The notes below the pieces were generated by a model. That model saw nothing but the letters and a program-made list of their open reading frames with translations. It was not told the DNA's origin and searched no databases. A stretch of DNA of 64,000 nt from Haloarcula vallismortis ATCC 29715 (GTDB lineage Archaea; Halobacteriota; Halobacteria; Halobacteriales; Haloarculaceae), in the NCBI RefSeq assembly GCF_000337775.1, contig NZ_AOLQ01000069.1, forward strand, positions 372,001-436,000, given 5' to 3'. Position numbers and translations under genes: made by a program. Below are positions 18,551 through 27,113 of this stretch, in pieces (within the stretch, counting starts at the first letter, position 1; every line of letters starts with the position of its first letter).

Positions 18551-18964
18551 CTATTCTGCCATCGAATCGTCGAGTTGTTCCTGTTGTTCCCGTTCGAGCC
18601 GCTGGCACCCGAACACGAGCGACTCGGGAATATCTGTCGCGTTTGACTGCAGCGATTCGAACACGGCGGCCACCTCATCGAACCGTGGTCCACGACCAGC
18701 GACCAGTGGCTCTGTATCCCACGTGATGAAATCGTGGTCGGACAGCATCGGCAGGTGACAGTGGTGCAGTTGCTGTCGCAGGACCGCCGAATCGCGCGGG
18801 ACGTTGGGGTTGACAGCATTCTCGGGGAGCGAGACCGTCTCGTCTGGGTGGGCATCCGACAACGCGATAATGAGCTGCCGCCGTGGCTCTGCCGCAACAG
18901 CCTTGAAAACCTCGTCCCAGCGCTTAATTACCCGTTTCCCGTTCTGATAGCGCTGCTGCGTCAT
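18551..18964 (-). CDS. Haloarchaeal HTH-like regulator (DUF7344-like)
   Basis: A 137-aa soluble protein. MTQQRYQNGKRVIKRWDEVFKAVAAEPRRQLIIALSD begins a winged-helix domain of the kind seen in haloarchaeal DUF7344 proteins, and the HHCHLPMLSDHDFITWD segment fits its recognition helix and wing. The His-rich part is typical of these proteins. The target is unknown. The start at 18964 follows a TATATA element near 19001; an upstream ATG would add 34 unlikely residues. It is convergent with the DUF63 gene. Confidence 0.7.
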   Translation of the reverse strand: MTQQRYQNGKRVIKRWDEVFKAVAAEPRRQLIIALSDAHPDETVSLPENAVNPNVPRDSAVLRQQLHHCHLPMLSDHDFITWDTEPLVAGRGPRFDEVAAVFESLQSNATDIPESLVFGCQRLEREQQEQLDDSMAE

Positions 18965-19268
18965 AGTGTCCTTTAATATATGTACTGAGAAGGTCGCATA
19001 TATACTTGCGTGGTGTGGTATATTGGGTGAATCGATCCCCGAGTCCGGTGACCCATGTGCTGCCATAGCGTGCTATAGCGGACAAATAGTACACTGCTGT
19101 CGTGAACGCAGCAGTGTAACCGTTACCGCCGGCGCGTTCCGTGGTCTCTCTGGAGTCGCTGTCTTCACGACGCTCCCGTGCTGTCGAACCGTTCTGCCAG
19201 AACTGGCGGTTCTTCCCCAATCCGGTCACACGGCGCAATACTCATTGGCACCGCGAGCAAGGAAACAT
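18965..19268. other. 304-bp intergenic region with AT-rich promoter and two inverted repeats
   Basis: Between the divergent HTH-like and membrane-protein genes. It holds TATA-like stretches (ATATAT near 18976 and 19001) serving the minus-strand gene, a 5-bp repeat ATAGC-GT-GCTAT (19065-19076), and a perfect 9-bp inverted repeat ACACTGCTG/CAGCAGTGT with a 9-nt spacer (19091-19117). No convincing ORF. Confidence 0.6.
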
Positions 19269-19745
19269 GTGCTCAACTACCTCCTCTCGCAGTGGGCGCT
19301 CGTCTGTGTTGTCGCCGGCGCGGTTGTCGGCCTGTTGTTGAACATCCCGATGATGACACAGGACGAGGGGTATCTGCCGGCGTACGTCGCTGGAGCCGGA
19401 CTTACTCGCACTGATCCGGCCAGAGTCAGCCGCCCCCTCGCCGTCGCCGTGCATCACGGCACCGCCCTCGTCGCGGCGCTGCTATACGGCGCGGTCGTCG
19501 CAGGGCTCTCCGTCGTGCTTCCGACGGCGTTCTCGCTCAACGGCGTCCCGCTGATACCCCATCTCCTCGGTGTTTCGGGCGTCTCCACGTTCGTGTACTA
19601 CTTTTTCGCCCGCATTGCCATGCCCCGCTTTGGCGGCAGCGCCCGGAACGACGCTGCCGAGGTTATCCGACAGTGGGCGCTCACGGCGTTTATTTTCGGC
19701 ACGGCCCTCGCGCTGTTCATCCCGGTGCTCGTCACATGGCTGTAA
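19269..19745 (+). CDS. Haloarchaeal four-span membrane protein
   Basis: A protein of about 158 aa with four hydrophobic segments: LSQWALVCVVAGAVVGLLLN, HHGTALVAALLYGAVVAGLSVVL, HLLGVSGVSTFVYYFFARIAM and WALTAFIFGTALALFIPVLVTWL. No known domain. There is no ATG near the start; the GTG at 19269 or a TTG at 19245 are the likeliest initiation codons, and I cannot decide between them. A divergent HTH-like gene and a perfect inverted repeat lie upstream, so regulation by that protein is possible. Confidence 0.65.
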   Translation: MLNYLLSQWALVCVVAGAVVGLLLNIPMMTQDEGYLPAYVAGAGLTRTDPARVSRPLAVAVHHGTALVAALLYGAVVAGLSVVLPTAFSLNGVPLIPHLLGVSGVSTFVYYFFARIAMPRFGGSARNDAAEVIRQWALTAFIFGTALALFIPVLVTWL

Positions 19746-19746
19746 G

Positions 19747-19968
19747 CTACGCGTCCTCGACCCGCTTCGAGAGATTTCTGTAGGCCCCGAGATACAGGAA
19801 TACGCTGGCAAGCAGCGCGAACGGGACGACGAGTGTCCACGAGGGACCGTCCGGCGTTCCCGCGCCGACGGTGTAACCGGTCAGCAGTCCGAGGACGACG
19901 CCGGCGGCGATAGCGATGCCCGCCGGCCCTCGCATTCGCCTGTCGAACAGCGATATTTCGTCTGCCAT
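19747..19968 (-). CDS. Small two-span membrane protein
   Basis: A 73-aa protein with membrane segments GPAGIAIAAGVVLGLLTGYTVG and WTLVVPFALLASVFLYLGAY, an acidic N-terminus and a charged C-terminus (NLSKRVEDA). No recognised family. Its stop is 2 bp from that of the preceding membrane protein gene, in convergent orientation. Confidence 0.68.
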   Translation of the reverse strand: MADEISLFDRRMRGPAGIAIAAGVVLGLLTGYTVGAGTPDGPSWTLVVPFALLASVFLYLGAYRNLSKRVEDA

Positions 19969-20054
19969 ATGTCCTCTCTCTCAGGGGACCTCCCTCACTG
20001 TTGTGACCGACGGGAATCCACTGACTACTAAATAGTTCCGTCCGACTGGCCGGT

Positions 20055-20780
20055 ATGGCGAAACAACCGCATCTACTCGTCGAACCGGGTGACCTGACAG
20101 ACATCGCGCTCGTACCGGGCGACCCCGGGCGCGTCGACCGCATTGCGGGCCTCTGTGACGATCACGAGGTCGTCGCGGAGAACCGCGAGTACAAACTCGT
20201 CAACGCGACCTACGACGGCCGCGAACTGACGATCTGTTCGACCGGCATCGGCTCGCCGTCGACGGCAATCGCTGTCGAGGAACTGGAAGCCGTTGGCGTC
20301 GAGACGCTCATCCGCGTCGGCACGACCGGGGCACTTCAGGAAGGCATCGAGATCGGTGACATGGTCGTCGCTAACGGCGCGGCCAAGGACGAGGGAACGT
20401 CCCAGCGCTACGAATCGAAGTCTGTCCCGGCCGTCCCCGACTATGACGTGCTCTCGTCGCTGGTCGACGCCGCCGAGGCGAACGACGAGGACGTGCACGT
20501 CGGCCCTATCGCCACGGACGACGCCTTCTACGCCGAAACTGACGAGTACATCAACGACTGGGAAGCCGCCGGTCTACTGGCTGTCGAGATGGAGGCCGCC
20601 GCGCTGTTCTCGCTGTGTCGCCGCAAGGGCCTGCGCTCGGGCGCTATCTGTACCGTCGACGGGAACCTCGTCGAGGGGACACAGAAGGGCGAAACCGAGG
20701 ACGAGGAACTCCCCGAGAAAGCCAAGAACAACGTCGAGCGCGCCATCGAAATCAGTCTGACGGCGACCACGTCGCTGTAG
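20055..20780 (+). CDS. udp: Nucleoside phosphorylase, uridine phosphorylase type
   Basis: Phosphorolysis of uridine (or purine nucleosides) to base and ribose 1-phosphate. The 241-aa protein has the NP-I family blocks VPGDPGRVDRIAG (phosphate site, about residues 20-32), CSTGIGSPSTAIAVEEL, IRVGTTGALQEGIEIGDMVV and LAVEMEAAALFSLCRRKGL (ribose-binding Glu-Met-Glu). The MEAAALF spacing and the start LLVEPGDLTDIALVPGDP favour the uridine phosphorylase subgroup; base specificity remains to be proven. Confidence 0.93.
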   Translation: MAKQPHLLVEPGDLTDIALVPGDPGRVDRIAGLCDDHEVVAENREYKLVNATYDGRELTICSTGIGSPSTAIAVEELEAVGVETLIRVGTTGALQEGIEIGDMVVANGAAKDEGTSQRYESKSVPAVPDYDVLSSLVDAAEANDEDVHVGPIATDDAFYAETDEYINDWEAAGLLAVEMEAAALFSLCRRKGLRSGAICTVDGNLVEGTQKGETEDEELPEKAKNNVERAIEISLTATTSL

Positions 20781-20897
20781 GCGTCGGGACTGCCGGACTT
20801 CTGCGAGCGACTCGTCGGACTGTCGGACCCGTGTGAGCGAGCGGTCGCGCCGCTTCCCGGCGGAGGGCTTAACAGACCATCTCCCCTGCAATTCTGT

Positions 20898-22412
20898 ATG
20901 CTCGACCAGTTCCGGAAGCGGCTCCACAGGGCAGCCAGACGACTCCGGCGGGTCGAGCGCCGTGAACTACAGGACTTCAGACGGTGGGCTGAGATAACCG
21001 AAAACCTCGTCCATCTCTCCATGCTGGTGTTCGTTCCGCTAGCTATCGTGCTGGTGACGACGCTGGCGAACGCCGTCCCGCAGTTGAGTTTCCTGCTGTT
21101 CCCACCGCTTGCAGCGGGGTCGTACACGCTCTTTGTCGACCCGACGAGCAAGTACGCCGACCCGAAGCGGTTCGTCGCGGGACTCACTATCGGTGCGGTC
21201 TGTGGGCTGGGCGCGCTCGCCGTCTCGAACAGCTACCTCACGGCCCCAGGCGGCCAGTTCGGCGTCACCGCGCTCGGTGCCGGCCTCGCTGTCTTCGCGA
21301 CTGGCGTGGTCACGTGGCCCCTCGACATCGAGGAGCCATCGTCGTACTCGACTGCCCTGCTGGCGCTGCTGGTCGAACCGGCCCAGGGAGCGACGTTCGT
21401 CGCCAGCATTTTCGTCGCCAGTTCGCTCGTGGCCGGCCTCTTTGTGGTCTGGCGCGAGGAGTTCTACGAGCAGCGGGCGACGTACCTGTACGAGTCGATG
21501 TCCGGGGACGACCACGTCCTCGTCCCGATGCGCGGCGAGTCGGCGGGCCAGACGGCGATGCTGGGCGCGCGACTCGCGGCCGCCCACGAGGCCGGCAAAG
21601 TCGTCCTGTTGGACATGGTTTCGGACAGCGACGCCGCCACGACCCAACAGTCGCTCATGCGGGAGACGATACGGCTCGACATCCGGTCGGAGAACGGGTC
21701 GGACTCGCAATCGGCACAGACCCGTCCTGTCGCCGACGGCGGTGACCCAGCAAACGCGCCGGCGTCGCCCGACCAGACGGACCTCGAAGCAGAGATCGAC
21801 TGGCTTGAGACCCACGCCGACCGAATCGAGACACGAACTGGTGTCTCCTGTCAGGTCGTCGTTGCAAGTGACGACGGGTCACCGGCGAAGACGACGCTGC
21901 AGACCGCGACCGAAACGAACTGCGACCTCATCGTTGCGCCCTATGAGAGCCAACACGGAGCGCTAACGCCGTATCTACAGCGGTTGTTCCGCAGCAAGAG
22001 CGACATCGTCGTCCATCGGTCACGGAGCGACCGGACCCGCTGGAAACACGTCATCGTCCCTGTCCGGTCTGTCAGCGACGTGGCTCACAACATGGTCGAT
22101 TTCGCCACGCGACTGGCCGGCCGGAGCGGGCGGGTCGCTGTCGCAACGTGTATCGGCTCCCGCGGGGACCGTCGCCGGGCCGAAGAGATGCTCGCGGACC
22201 TCATCGAACCGTACGAGTGTGCCTTCGAGACGCGGGTTCCGCGGACGGACATCCAAACGTTTCTGTCCGATACTGCGTCGCAGTACGACCTCGTCATGAT
22301 CGGGGCGAGCCGCGACCGGAGTAAGGCGTCGCGGTTCATTTCGCCGCCGACGTTCGAACGACTGGAAGAGGTGGAGACAGATATCGCTATCGTCGACCGC
22401 GGCCGACCCTAG
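20898..22412 (+). CDS. HPP membrane domain fused to two UspA-like domains
   Basis: A 504-aa protein. Residues about 35-190 form an HPP-type membrane domain with the FLLFPPLAAGSYTLFVDPTSKYADPKRFV block and several spans. Two universal-stress-protein-like domains follow: about 200-360 (DDHVLVPMRGESAGQTAML ... CDLIVAPYESQHGAL) and about 370-500 (WKHVIVPVRSVSDVAHNMVDFA ... YDLVMIGASRDRS). HPP proteins include nitrite transporters and the fusion suggests nucleotide- or stress-gated transport. It converges on the RCK channel gene with a 4-bp overlap (22409-22412). Confidence 0.9.
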   Translation: MLDQFRKRLHRAARRLRRVERRELQDFRRWAEITENLVHLSMLVFVPLAIVLVTTLANAVPQLSFLLFPPLAAGSYTLFVDPTSKYADPKRFVAGLTIGAVCGLGALAVSNSYLTAPGGQFGVTALGAGLAVFATGVVTWPLDIEEPSSYSTALLALLVEPAQGATFVASIFVASSLVAGLFVVWREEFYEQRATYLYESMSGDDHVLVPMRGESAGQTAMLGARLAAAHEAGKVVLLDMVSDSDAATTQQSLMRETIRLDIRSENGSDSQSAQTRPVADGGDPANAPASPDQTDLEAEIDWLETHADRIETRTGVSCQVVVASDDGSPAKTTLQTATETNCDLIVAPYESQHGALTPYLQRLFRSKSDIVVHRSRSDRTRWKHVIVPVRSVSDVAHNMVDFATRLAGRSGRVAVATCIGSRGDRRRAEEMLADLIEPYECAFETRVPRTDIQTFLSDTASQYDLVMIGASRDRSKASRFISPPTFERLEEVETDIAIVDRGRP

Positions 22413-23623
22413 ATATCTGCGTCGTCCTCGTCGTTCACATCGAGCAGGTGATCGGCGATGTTCTCCATCCCCTTGCGACCCAGCGCGGACTGGACAATAA
22501 GGTGGCCACCCAGTACTGCGGGGCTGATGACCGTGTCCGCGCCCGCACGGCGGAGCTTCTCGATGTTTTCGCGGTCCGTCGCCGCGGCGACGATGTTGAC
22601 CTCCGGATTGAGCGTCTGTGCCGTCAGTATCGCCAGCGCGTCCTGTGCGTCGTCGTTCGTCGCCGCGACGACCGCCGCGGCCTCCTCGATACCGGCCCGT
22701 TGCATCGGCTCTTCGTCGCTCGGGTCCGCGGTCAGAACGGCGATGTCCCGTTGTTGGAGCCGCGTGGCCGTCTCCGTGTCCGGCGTGATGACCACGAAAT
22801 CGATTGCGCCGGTCAGTTCCTCGATGATCGGTTCCGTCAGGTCGCCGTGGCCGAGTACCAGCACGTGGTTCTCGAGCAGGTCCAGTTGTGCGTCAGTCAT
22901 GTTTCCGAGTGCCTCCGAAAGCCGCTTCTCGATTGCCGGGCCCAGCAGCGACCCCAGCGCGATGGCGAAACTGGCCGTCCCGAGGACGACCACCGACATG
23001 CCGAACAGTTTCGCCTGCTGGCTCTGTGGGGTCATATCGCCGTACCCGACGGTACTGGCCGTGACCAGCGTGTAATAGAACGCATCGGTCGCCGTCGAAA
23101 GGTTGGTGAACTCGTCGCGGAGCGCGTACGAGCCGGCGGTCCCGTACATGAGCGAGCCGAGGAGTGCAGCGCCCGCGGCCAGTTGCGCCGTCGAGAGGTC
23201 GATTGGCCGGTCGAACCGGTGGTGGTTCAGCAGCATTACCGGGAGCGAAACCAGCGAGAGCACGACGAGCGGGATCGACACCGCTGAACTCGGCACTGGG
23301 CCAATAACTGGGAGCGACACCGCCGAGTTCTGTACCAGACCCTGAATCGCCGCCACGGGAAGTAAGACGATGGTCGCGTACCACGCGATCCGCAGCCGAC
23401 GGCGAAGCCCGACGACGCTGACGAGCAACGTAAACCCGGTGAGCGCACCGGTGAACCCGGCTGTCCGCTGGATGCTTCGCGGAATCAGGTCCCCGAGCGG
23501 CCCGCTAATCGACACAGCACTGATGTTGACCACACCAGTGATGAACGACAGCACCGCCACCAACACCGGCAACAGGATCGCGGTGCGAGCCCCCAACCAG
23601 TTTCGCGGCCTGTCCATACCCAT
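22409..23623 (-). CDS. Two-pore-helix potassium channel with RCK (TrkA-N/TrkA-C) domain
   Basis: A 404-aa channel. Several spans in residues 1-210 are followed by the pore segment YYTLVTASTVGYGDMTPQ with the K+ selectivity filter TVGYGD (about residue 195). A further span (LFGMSVVVLGTASFAIALGSLL) leads to a cytosolic RCK domain beginning HVLVLGHGDLTEPIIEEL, where the glycine motif GHGDLT departs from classical GxGxxG. EAAAVVAATNDDAQDALAILTAQTLNP is typical RCK. The C-terminus is acidic. Extra N-terminal helices make it longer than MthK-type channels. It converges on the HPP-UspA gene and is divergent from the TrkA_C pair. Confidence 0.93.
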   Translation of the reverse strand: MGMDRPRNWLGARTAILLPVLVAVLSFITGVVNISAVSISGPLGDLIPRSIQRTAGFTGALTGFTLLVSVVGLRRRLRIAWYATIVLLPVAAIQGLVQNSAVSLPVIGPVPSSAVSIPLVVLSLVSLPVMLLNHHRFDRPIDLSTAQLAAGAALLGSLMYGTAGSYALRDEFTNLSTATDAFYYTLVTASTVGYGDMTPQSQQAKLFGMSVVVLGTASFAIALGSLLGPAIEKRLSEALGNMTDAQLDLLENHVLVLGHGDLTEPIIEELTGAIDFVVITPDTETATRLQQRDIAVLTADPSDEEPMQRAGIEEAAAVVAATNDDAQDALAILTAQTLNPEVNIVAAATDRENIEKLRRAGADTVISPAVLGGHLIVQSALGRKGMENIADHLLDVNDEDDADI

Positions 23624-23700
23624 CCAGATTACAGCGGTCGGTGTAAATGTACTGTCCGCGGGCCGGAAGCGATTTACTACCGGCCACGCAGGATGTGGAC

Positions 23701-24927
23701 ATGGCTTCGCTCCCGGTCGAGGTGTTGATGGGGATCTATCTGGGGCTGTTGGTGGGAGTGATACCGGCGCTCGTGTCGTGGGCGCTGGGGTTCAGTTTCA
23801 AATACTTTACCGGCATTACCGTGCCTGGGTTCGGTGTCGTCGTGCTGGCAATCGCACTTGCCGGCGTCAGCGGCGGCCTCATGGCACTGGCGGACAAGTC
23901 GATTACGCAGGCTCCCAACGCCGAGCGAATCATTACTGCAATTGTCCTCGTCGGGATGGTGTCGCTGTACGCACACAGCAAGGGTGACCAGCTCGGCGCG
24001 GAGTTTCCGAAGCGGCTCTCGCTGAAGGGGCTGCGCGAGAAGAAACTCTCCGCGGACGTGGTCGAATTTGTCGGCGGCCGCGACGAGGTCCGTATCCGCG
24101 TGGTCGGCGACGTGGCCGACATGGAGGGGTATCCGCCGCTGTCGGAGTCACTTCGGGCCGAAATTCGGAGTGAGGAGTGGCGGTTCCCGGCTGACCTCCG
24201 CATCGGCGAGCTCGAACGCCGGATGGAGGAACGCCTGAAATCGGAGTTCGACCTCGGCGACGCCGCGGTCTCAATCGACGAGCAGGGGCGAGCGACGGTC
24301 GTCGCTGCGCCGCCGTTTTCGGGGCTGTCGAAGCGTGTCGGCGACAACCGCCATGCCGTCTCGGTGGACGCCTTGCTGCCGACCGGCCTGGCCCGTAACG
24401 ACGAGGTGACGGTACTAACTGAGGATGCACAGGTTCGGGGGACCGTGGTGAGTGCGCGGTCGACGCCGTCGGCTGACGAGACACCTGCTGAGACGCCGAC
24501 AGAGCCCGAAATCGCCGACACAGAAGCGCCTCCGACGCCGGTTCAGGCACCGACGACCGACGGCGGTGAGGGCCGACTCACGGTCGCCGTGACTCGGACC
24601 GACGTGCAACCGCTCCTGCGGTCAGCCCGGCCGAAGGTCGTGGTCGAACCCCGCGGGACACACCGGGAGTACGAACTCGTCTCCCTGCTCCGACGGGCCG
24701 GCAGCCGGTTCCGCCGACTCACGGTCCGGGCCGACGGTCCGCTCGACGGGGCGACGCTCCGGGACGCCCACGTTCGGGAGACCTACGACGTTGCTATCGT
24801 CGCCATCCGGACGCCGGACGGCTGGCAGGTCGCGCCACGCGGCGACGCGGCCGTCGAGGCGGGCGACGAACTGTACGCGATTGGCCGCCGTGCTGACCTT
24901 GATGCCTTCGTGGAGGCGGTCGCATGA
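23701..24927 (+). CDS. Membrane protein with C-terminal TrkA_C-like domain (first of a pair)
   Basis: A 408-aa protein: three spans in residues 1-100 (VLMGIYLGLLVGVIPALVSWALG, GVVVLAIALAGVSGGLMALA, RIITAIVLVGMVSLYAHSKGD), a cytosolic alpha/beta region with RIGELERRMEERLKSEFDLGD, a Pro/Thr-rich linker near residue 260-285, and a C-terminal TrkA_C-like domain ending GDELYAIGRRADLDAFVEAVA. The proposed job is a ligand-sensing subunit of an ion transporter. The ATG at 23701 is chosen because upstream codons lack conserved character. It overlaps the next gene by 4 bp (ATGA). Confidence 0.82.
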   Translation: MASLPVEVLMGIYLGLLVGVIPALVSWALGFSFKYFTGITVPGFGVVVLAIALAGVSGGLMALADKSITQAPNAERIITAIVLVGMVSLYAHSKGDQLGAEFPKRLSLKGLREKKLSADVVEFVGGRDEVRIRVVGDVADMEGYPPLSESLRAEIRSEEWRFPADLRIGELERRMEERLKSEFDLGDAAVSIDEQGRATVVAAPPFSGLSKRVGDNRHAVSVDALLPTGLARNDEVTVLTEDAQVRGTVVSARSTPSADETPAETPTEPEIADTEAPPTPVQAPTTDGGEGRLTVAVTRTDVQPLLRSARPKVVVEPRGTHREYELVSLLRRAGSRFRRLTVRADGPLDGATLRDAHVRETYDVAIVAIRTPDGWQVAPRGDAAVEAGDELYAIGRRADLDAFVEAVA

Positions 24928-26711
24928 CACCGCCCGGTCCGACATTGCTTGCCCAGGTCGGTGAGAACCTGCAGCTGGGGTCAGTATCACAGTCGCTGGT
25001 CGAAGGAGTGGTGTGGCTCCTCGCGATTGCAGTCCTCGCTGCGACGCCGGCGGGCGCTATCGCCGTCTTCTACCGCTGGTACGTCCGCGAACGGATTCAG
25101 ACCGGGCTGGCGCTCTTGTTCGGCCTGACCGCGGTCGTCCTCGTCATCGGCGCGACCACGGCGCTCAGCGAGGTCATCCTCGGTGACGATGACGTACTGG
25201 CAGCCGGGGTAGTCCTGTTGAACCTCGCCGCGTTCCTCGCTGGCGGCGTCGGGGCTTACGGCGGGATGCGCATCGGGGACCGGCTGGGTGTCGACCTCTT
25301 TGCCGCAACCGGTGGTCGAAACATCGACGCCGACGTGAGCGAGATCGTCCAGACCGTCGGCCGCGTCACGTCGGTTCGCCTCCCGGACGATATCGACGAC
25401 ATCATTGGCTACGATCCGATGCCCGACGAGACAAAAGAGACGCTCGCGAACCGCCGCTTTCTCTTCCCGCGTCGCCTGACGAAAGACGAACTCCGCGACC
25501 GACTGGTCGGCCGGCTCAAGACGGACTACGGCGTCGGCCACGTGGACGTGGAACTGGCCGACGACGGCACTGTCGACTACCTCGCTGTCGGCTCGCGGGC
25601 GGCCGGTATCGGTCCGACGTTGCCACCCTCGACGAACGCCGTTGCAATTCAGGCCGATCCGGCTCATGCTGCAAGCGCCGGCGACCTCGTGCAGGTATGG
25701 GAGCAAGCGCCATCGAAACGCGTGCTCACCGGTGAACTCCGCGGCGTCGCCGACGACGTGGTAACGGTCGCTATCGACGCCGCCGACACGCCGAAACTCG
25801 ACCCGCAAACGCAGTACAAGCTCGTTACGCTCCCGGTACAGGACCGCTCCGACCGCGAGTTCGCCTCGCTGCTCCGGGCGGCCGACGAGACAATGGGTAC
25901 GGCCACCGTCGAATCAGGGAGCACGCTCGACGGCGCGCCAGTCGGCAGTCTGGCGGTCTCGGTGGTCGCGATTACCCGCGACGACACAGCGCCGGAGACA
26001 ATCCCGTCCCGCGAACGCGTTCTCGCGGCCGGTGATACAATCTACGCAATCGCGACACCGGACGCATTGCGGCGGCTGGAGCAAGCCACGGACGGAACAG
26101 GCGAAACGGCCGCGACAGCGGCTGTGGCGGACGAGCTGGAAGACGACGCTGGCGACGAGGAGGGCCAGTCAACCGCGTCTGATACTGCTGACCTGACAGA
26201 GCAGACTGACGGGACGGCGGGAGCAGCGGCAGACACAACTGATGGCTCGGCTGACGACAGCGCTACGGATGTCGACGCGGTCGAGACTGCTACCGATGAC
26301 ACGACCAACGCCGACACGGACACGACCACGGATGACACCGCCACCGCCGACGAGTCGGCAGACACCGCTGTTGCGGATGAGGCGGGTGAGTCTGAGCTAG
26401 CTGATGTTGACGCTGCCGAGAGGACAACCGAGACTGGTGACGAGCCTCCCGATGACGACCCCCTGGAGGCGCTCCGGAACGTCGACACGGAGGAGCCAAG
26501 CAACGACCTGACGGCGGAAGCGTTCGACGACTCCCCCCCGGACAACGGTGACGACACCGTCGAGGTGTGGGACCCGGAAGAGCGGATCGGCGAGACTGAC
26601 GACGCGTCTGCTGCCGACAGCGATTTGATGGATTCCGAAGCGCCGACCGGCGAGGGAGACGGTGAAGACGACGAGCCGACCGCTGGTGACGATTCAGAGA
26701 ACCGAAACTGA
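24924..26711 (+). CDS. Membrane protein with TrkA_C-like domain and long acidic tail (second of a pair)
   Basis: A 595-aa protein with the same plan as the upstream gene: spans at about 20-125 (VVWLLAIAVLAATPAGAIAVFY, GLALLFGLTAVVLVIGATTAL, AAGVVLLNLAAFLAGGVGAYG), a cytosolic region with RLTKDELRDRLVGRLKTDYGVG, and a TrkA_C-like domain ending GDTIYAIATPDALRRLEQATDG (about residue 395). The last roughly 190 residues are a low-complexity Asp/Glu/Thr/Ala tail with no predicted fold. The shared layout and ATGA overlap suggest a heteromeric complex with the first protein. Confidence 0.82.
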   Translation: MTPPGPTLLAQVGENLQLGSVSQSLVEGVVWLLAIAVLAATPAGAIAVFYRWYVRERIQTGLALLFGLTAVVLVIGATTALSEVILGDDDVLAAGVVLLNLAAFLAGGVGAYGGMRIGDRLGVDLFAATGGRNIDADVSEIVQTVGRVTSVRLPDDIDDIIGYDPMPDETKETLANRRFLFPRRLTKDELRDRLVGRLKTDYGVGHVDVELADDGTVDYLAVGSRAAGIGPTLPPSTNAVAIQADPAHAASAGDLVQVWEQAPSKRVLTGELRGVADDVVTVAIDAADTPKLDPQTQYKLVTLPVQDRSDREFASLLRAADETMGTATVESGSTLDGAPVGSLAVSVVAITRDDTAPETIPSRERVLAAGDTIYAIATPDALRRLEQATDGTGETAATAAVADELEDDAGDEEGQSTASDTADLTEQTDGTAGAAADTTDGSADDSATDVDAVETATDDTTNADTDTTTDDTATADESADTAVADEAGESELADVDAAERTTETGDEPPDDDPLEALRNVDTEEPSNDLTAEAFDDSPPDNGDDTVEVWDPEERIGETDDASAADSDLMDSEAPTGEGDGEDDEPTAGDDSENRN

Positions 26712-26816
26712 ATTGTGGATGTCGGTACTGTCGCAGACGCCTGTCTCCGGCCCGTCCGAACCGGGAGGAACACCCCAGTCCGGAACCCTCTTTTGCCGGA
26801 CGCTCCGAGCATAGCT

Positions 26817-27095
26817 ATGGAGTGGAAACTGTTCGCACACCTCCGAGACGCGGCCGACGGACAGTCGGTCACTGTCGATATCGAGGGGGACGCCACGGTC
26901 GGAACAGCGCTCAATGCGCTGCTCGCGGCGCGACCGGCGCTCGCCGAGGAGGTGCTGGACGAGAACGAGGAGTTGGCCGACCACATCCGGGTGCTCGTCG
27001 ACGGCGAAGACCCCTTCGCCGCCGGCGATGGGCTGGCGACGGCAGTCGATGAAGAGACAGAACTTGCGTTGTTTCCGCCGGTCAGCGGCGGCTGA
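26817..27095 (+). CDS. samp1: Ubiquitin-like small archaeal modifier protein SAMP1 (MoaD-like)
   Basis: A 92-aa beta-grasp protein starting MEWKLFAHLRDAADG and ending LALFPPVSGG. The C-terminal di-glycine is the site of E1 (UbaA) activation, and the layout matches Haloferax SAMP1, which conjugates to lysines and also supplies sulfur for molybdopterin. Positions such as GDATVGTALNALL and HIRVLVDGED agree with that family. The ATG at 26817 is selected because it gives this exact N-terminus; the upstream in-frame ATG adds 34 unrelated residues. It follows the acidic-tail membrane gene but shows no functional tie to it. Confidence 0.93.
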   Translation: MEWKLFAHLRDAADGQSVTVDIEGDATVGTALNALLAARPALAEEVLDENEELADHIRVLVDGEDPFAAGDGLATAVDEETELALFPPVSGG

Positions 27096-27113
27096 TACGG
27101 ACCGGCGGCCAGA

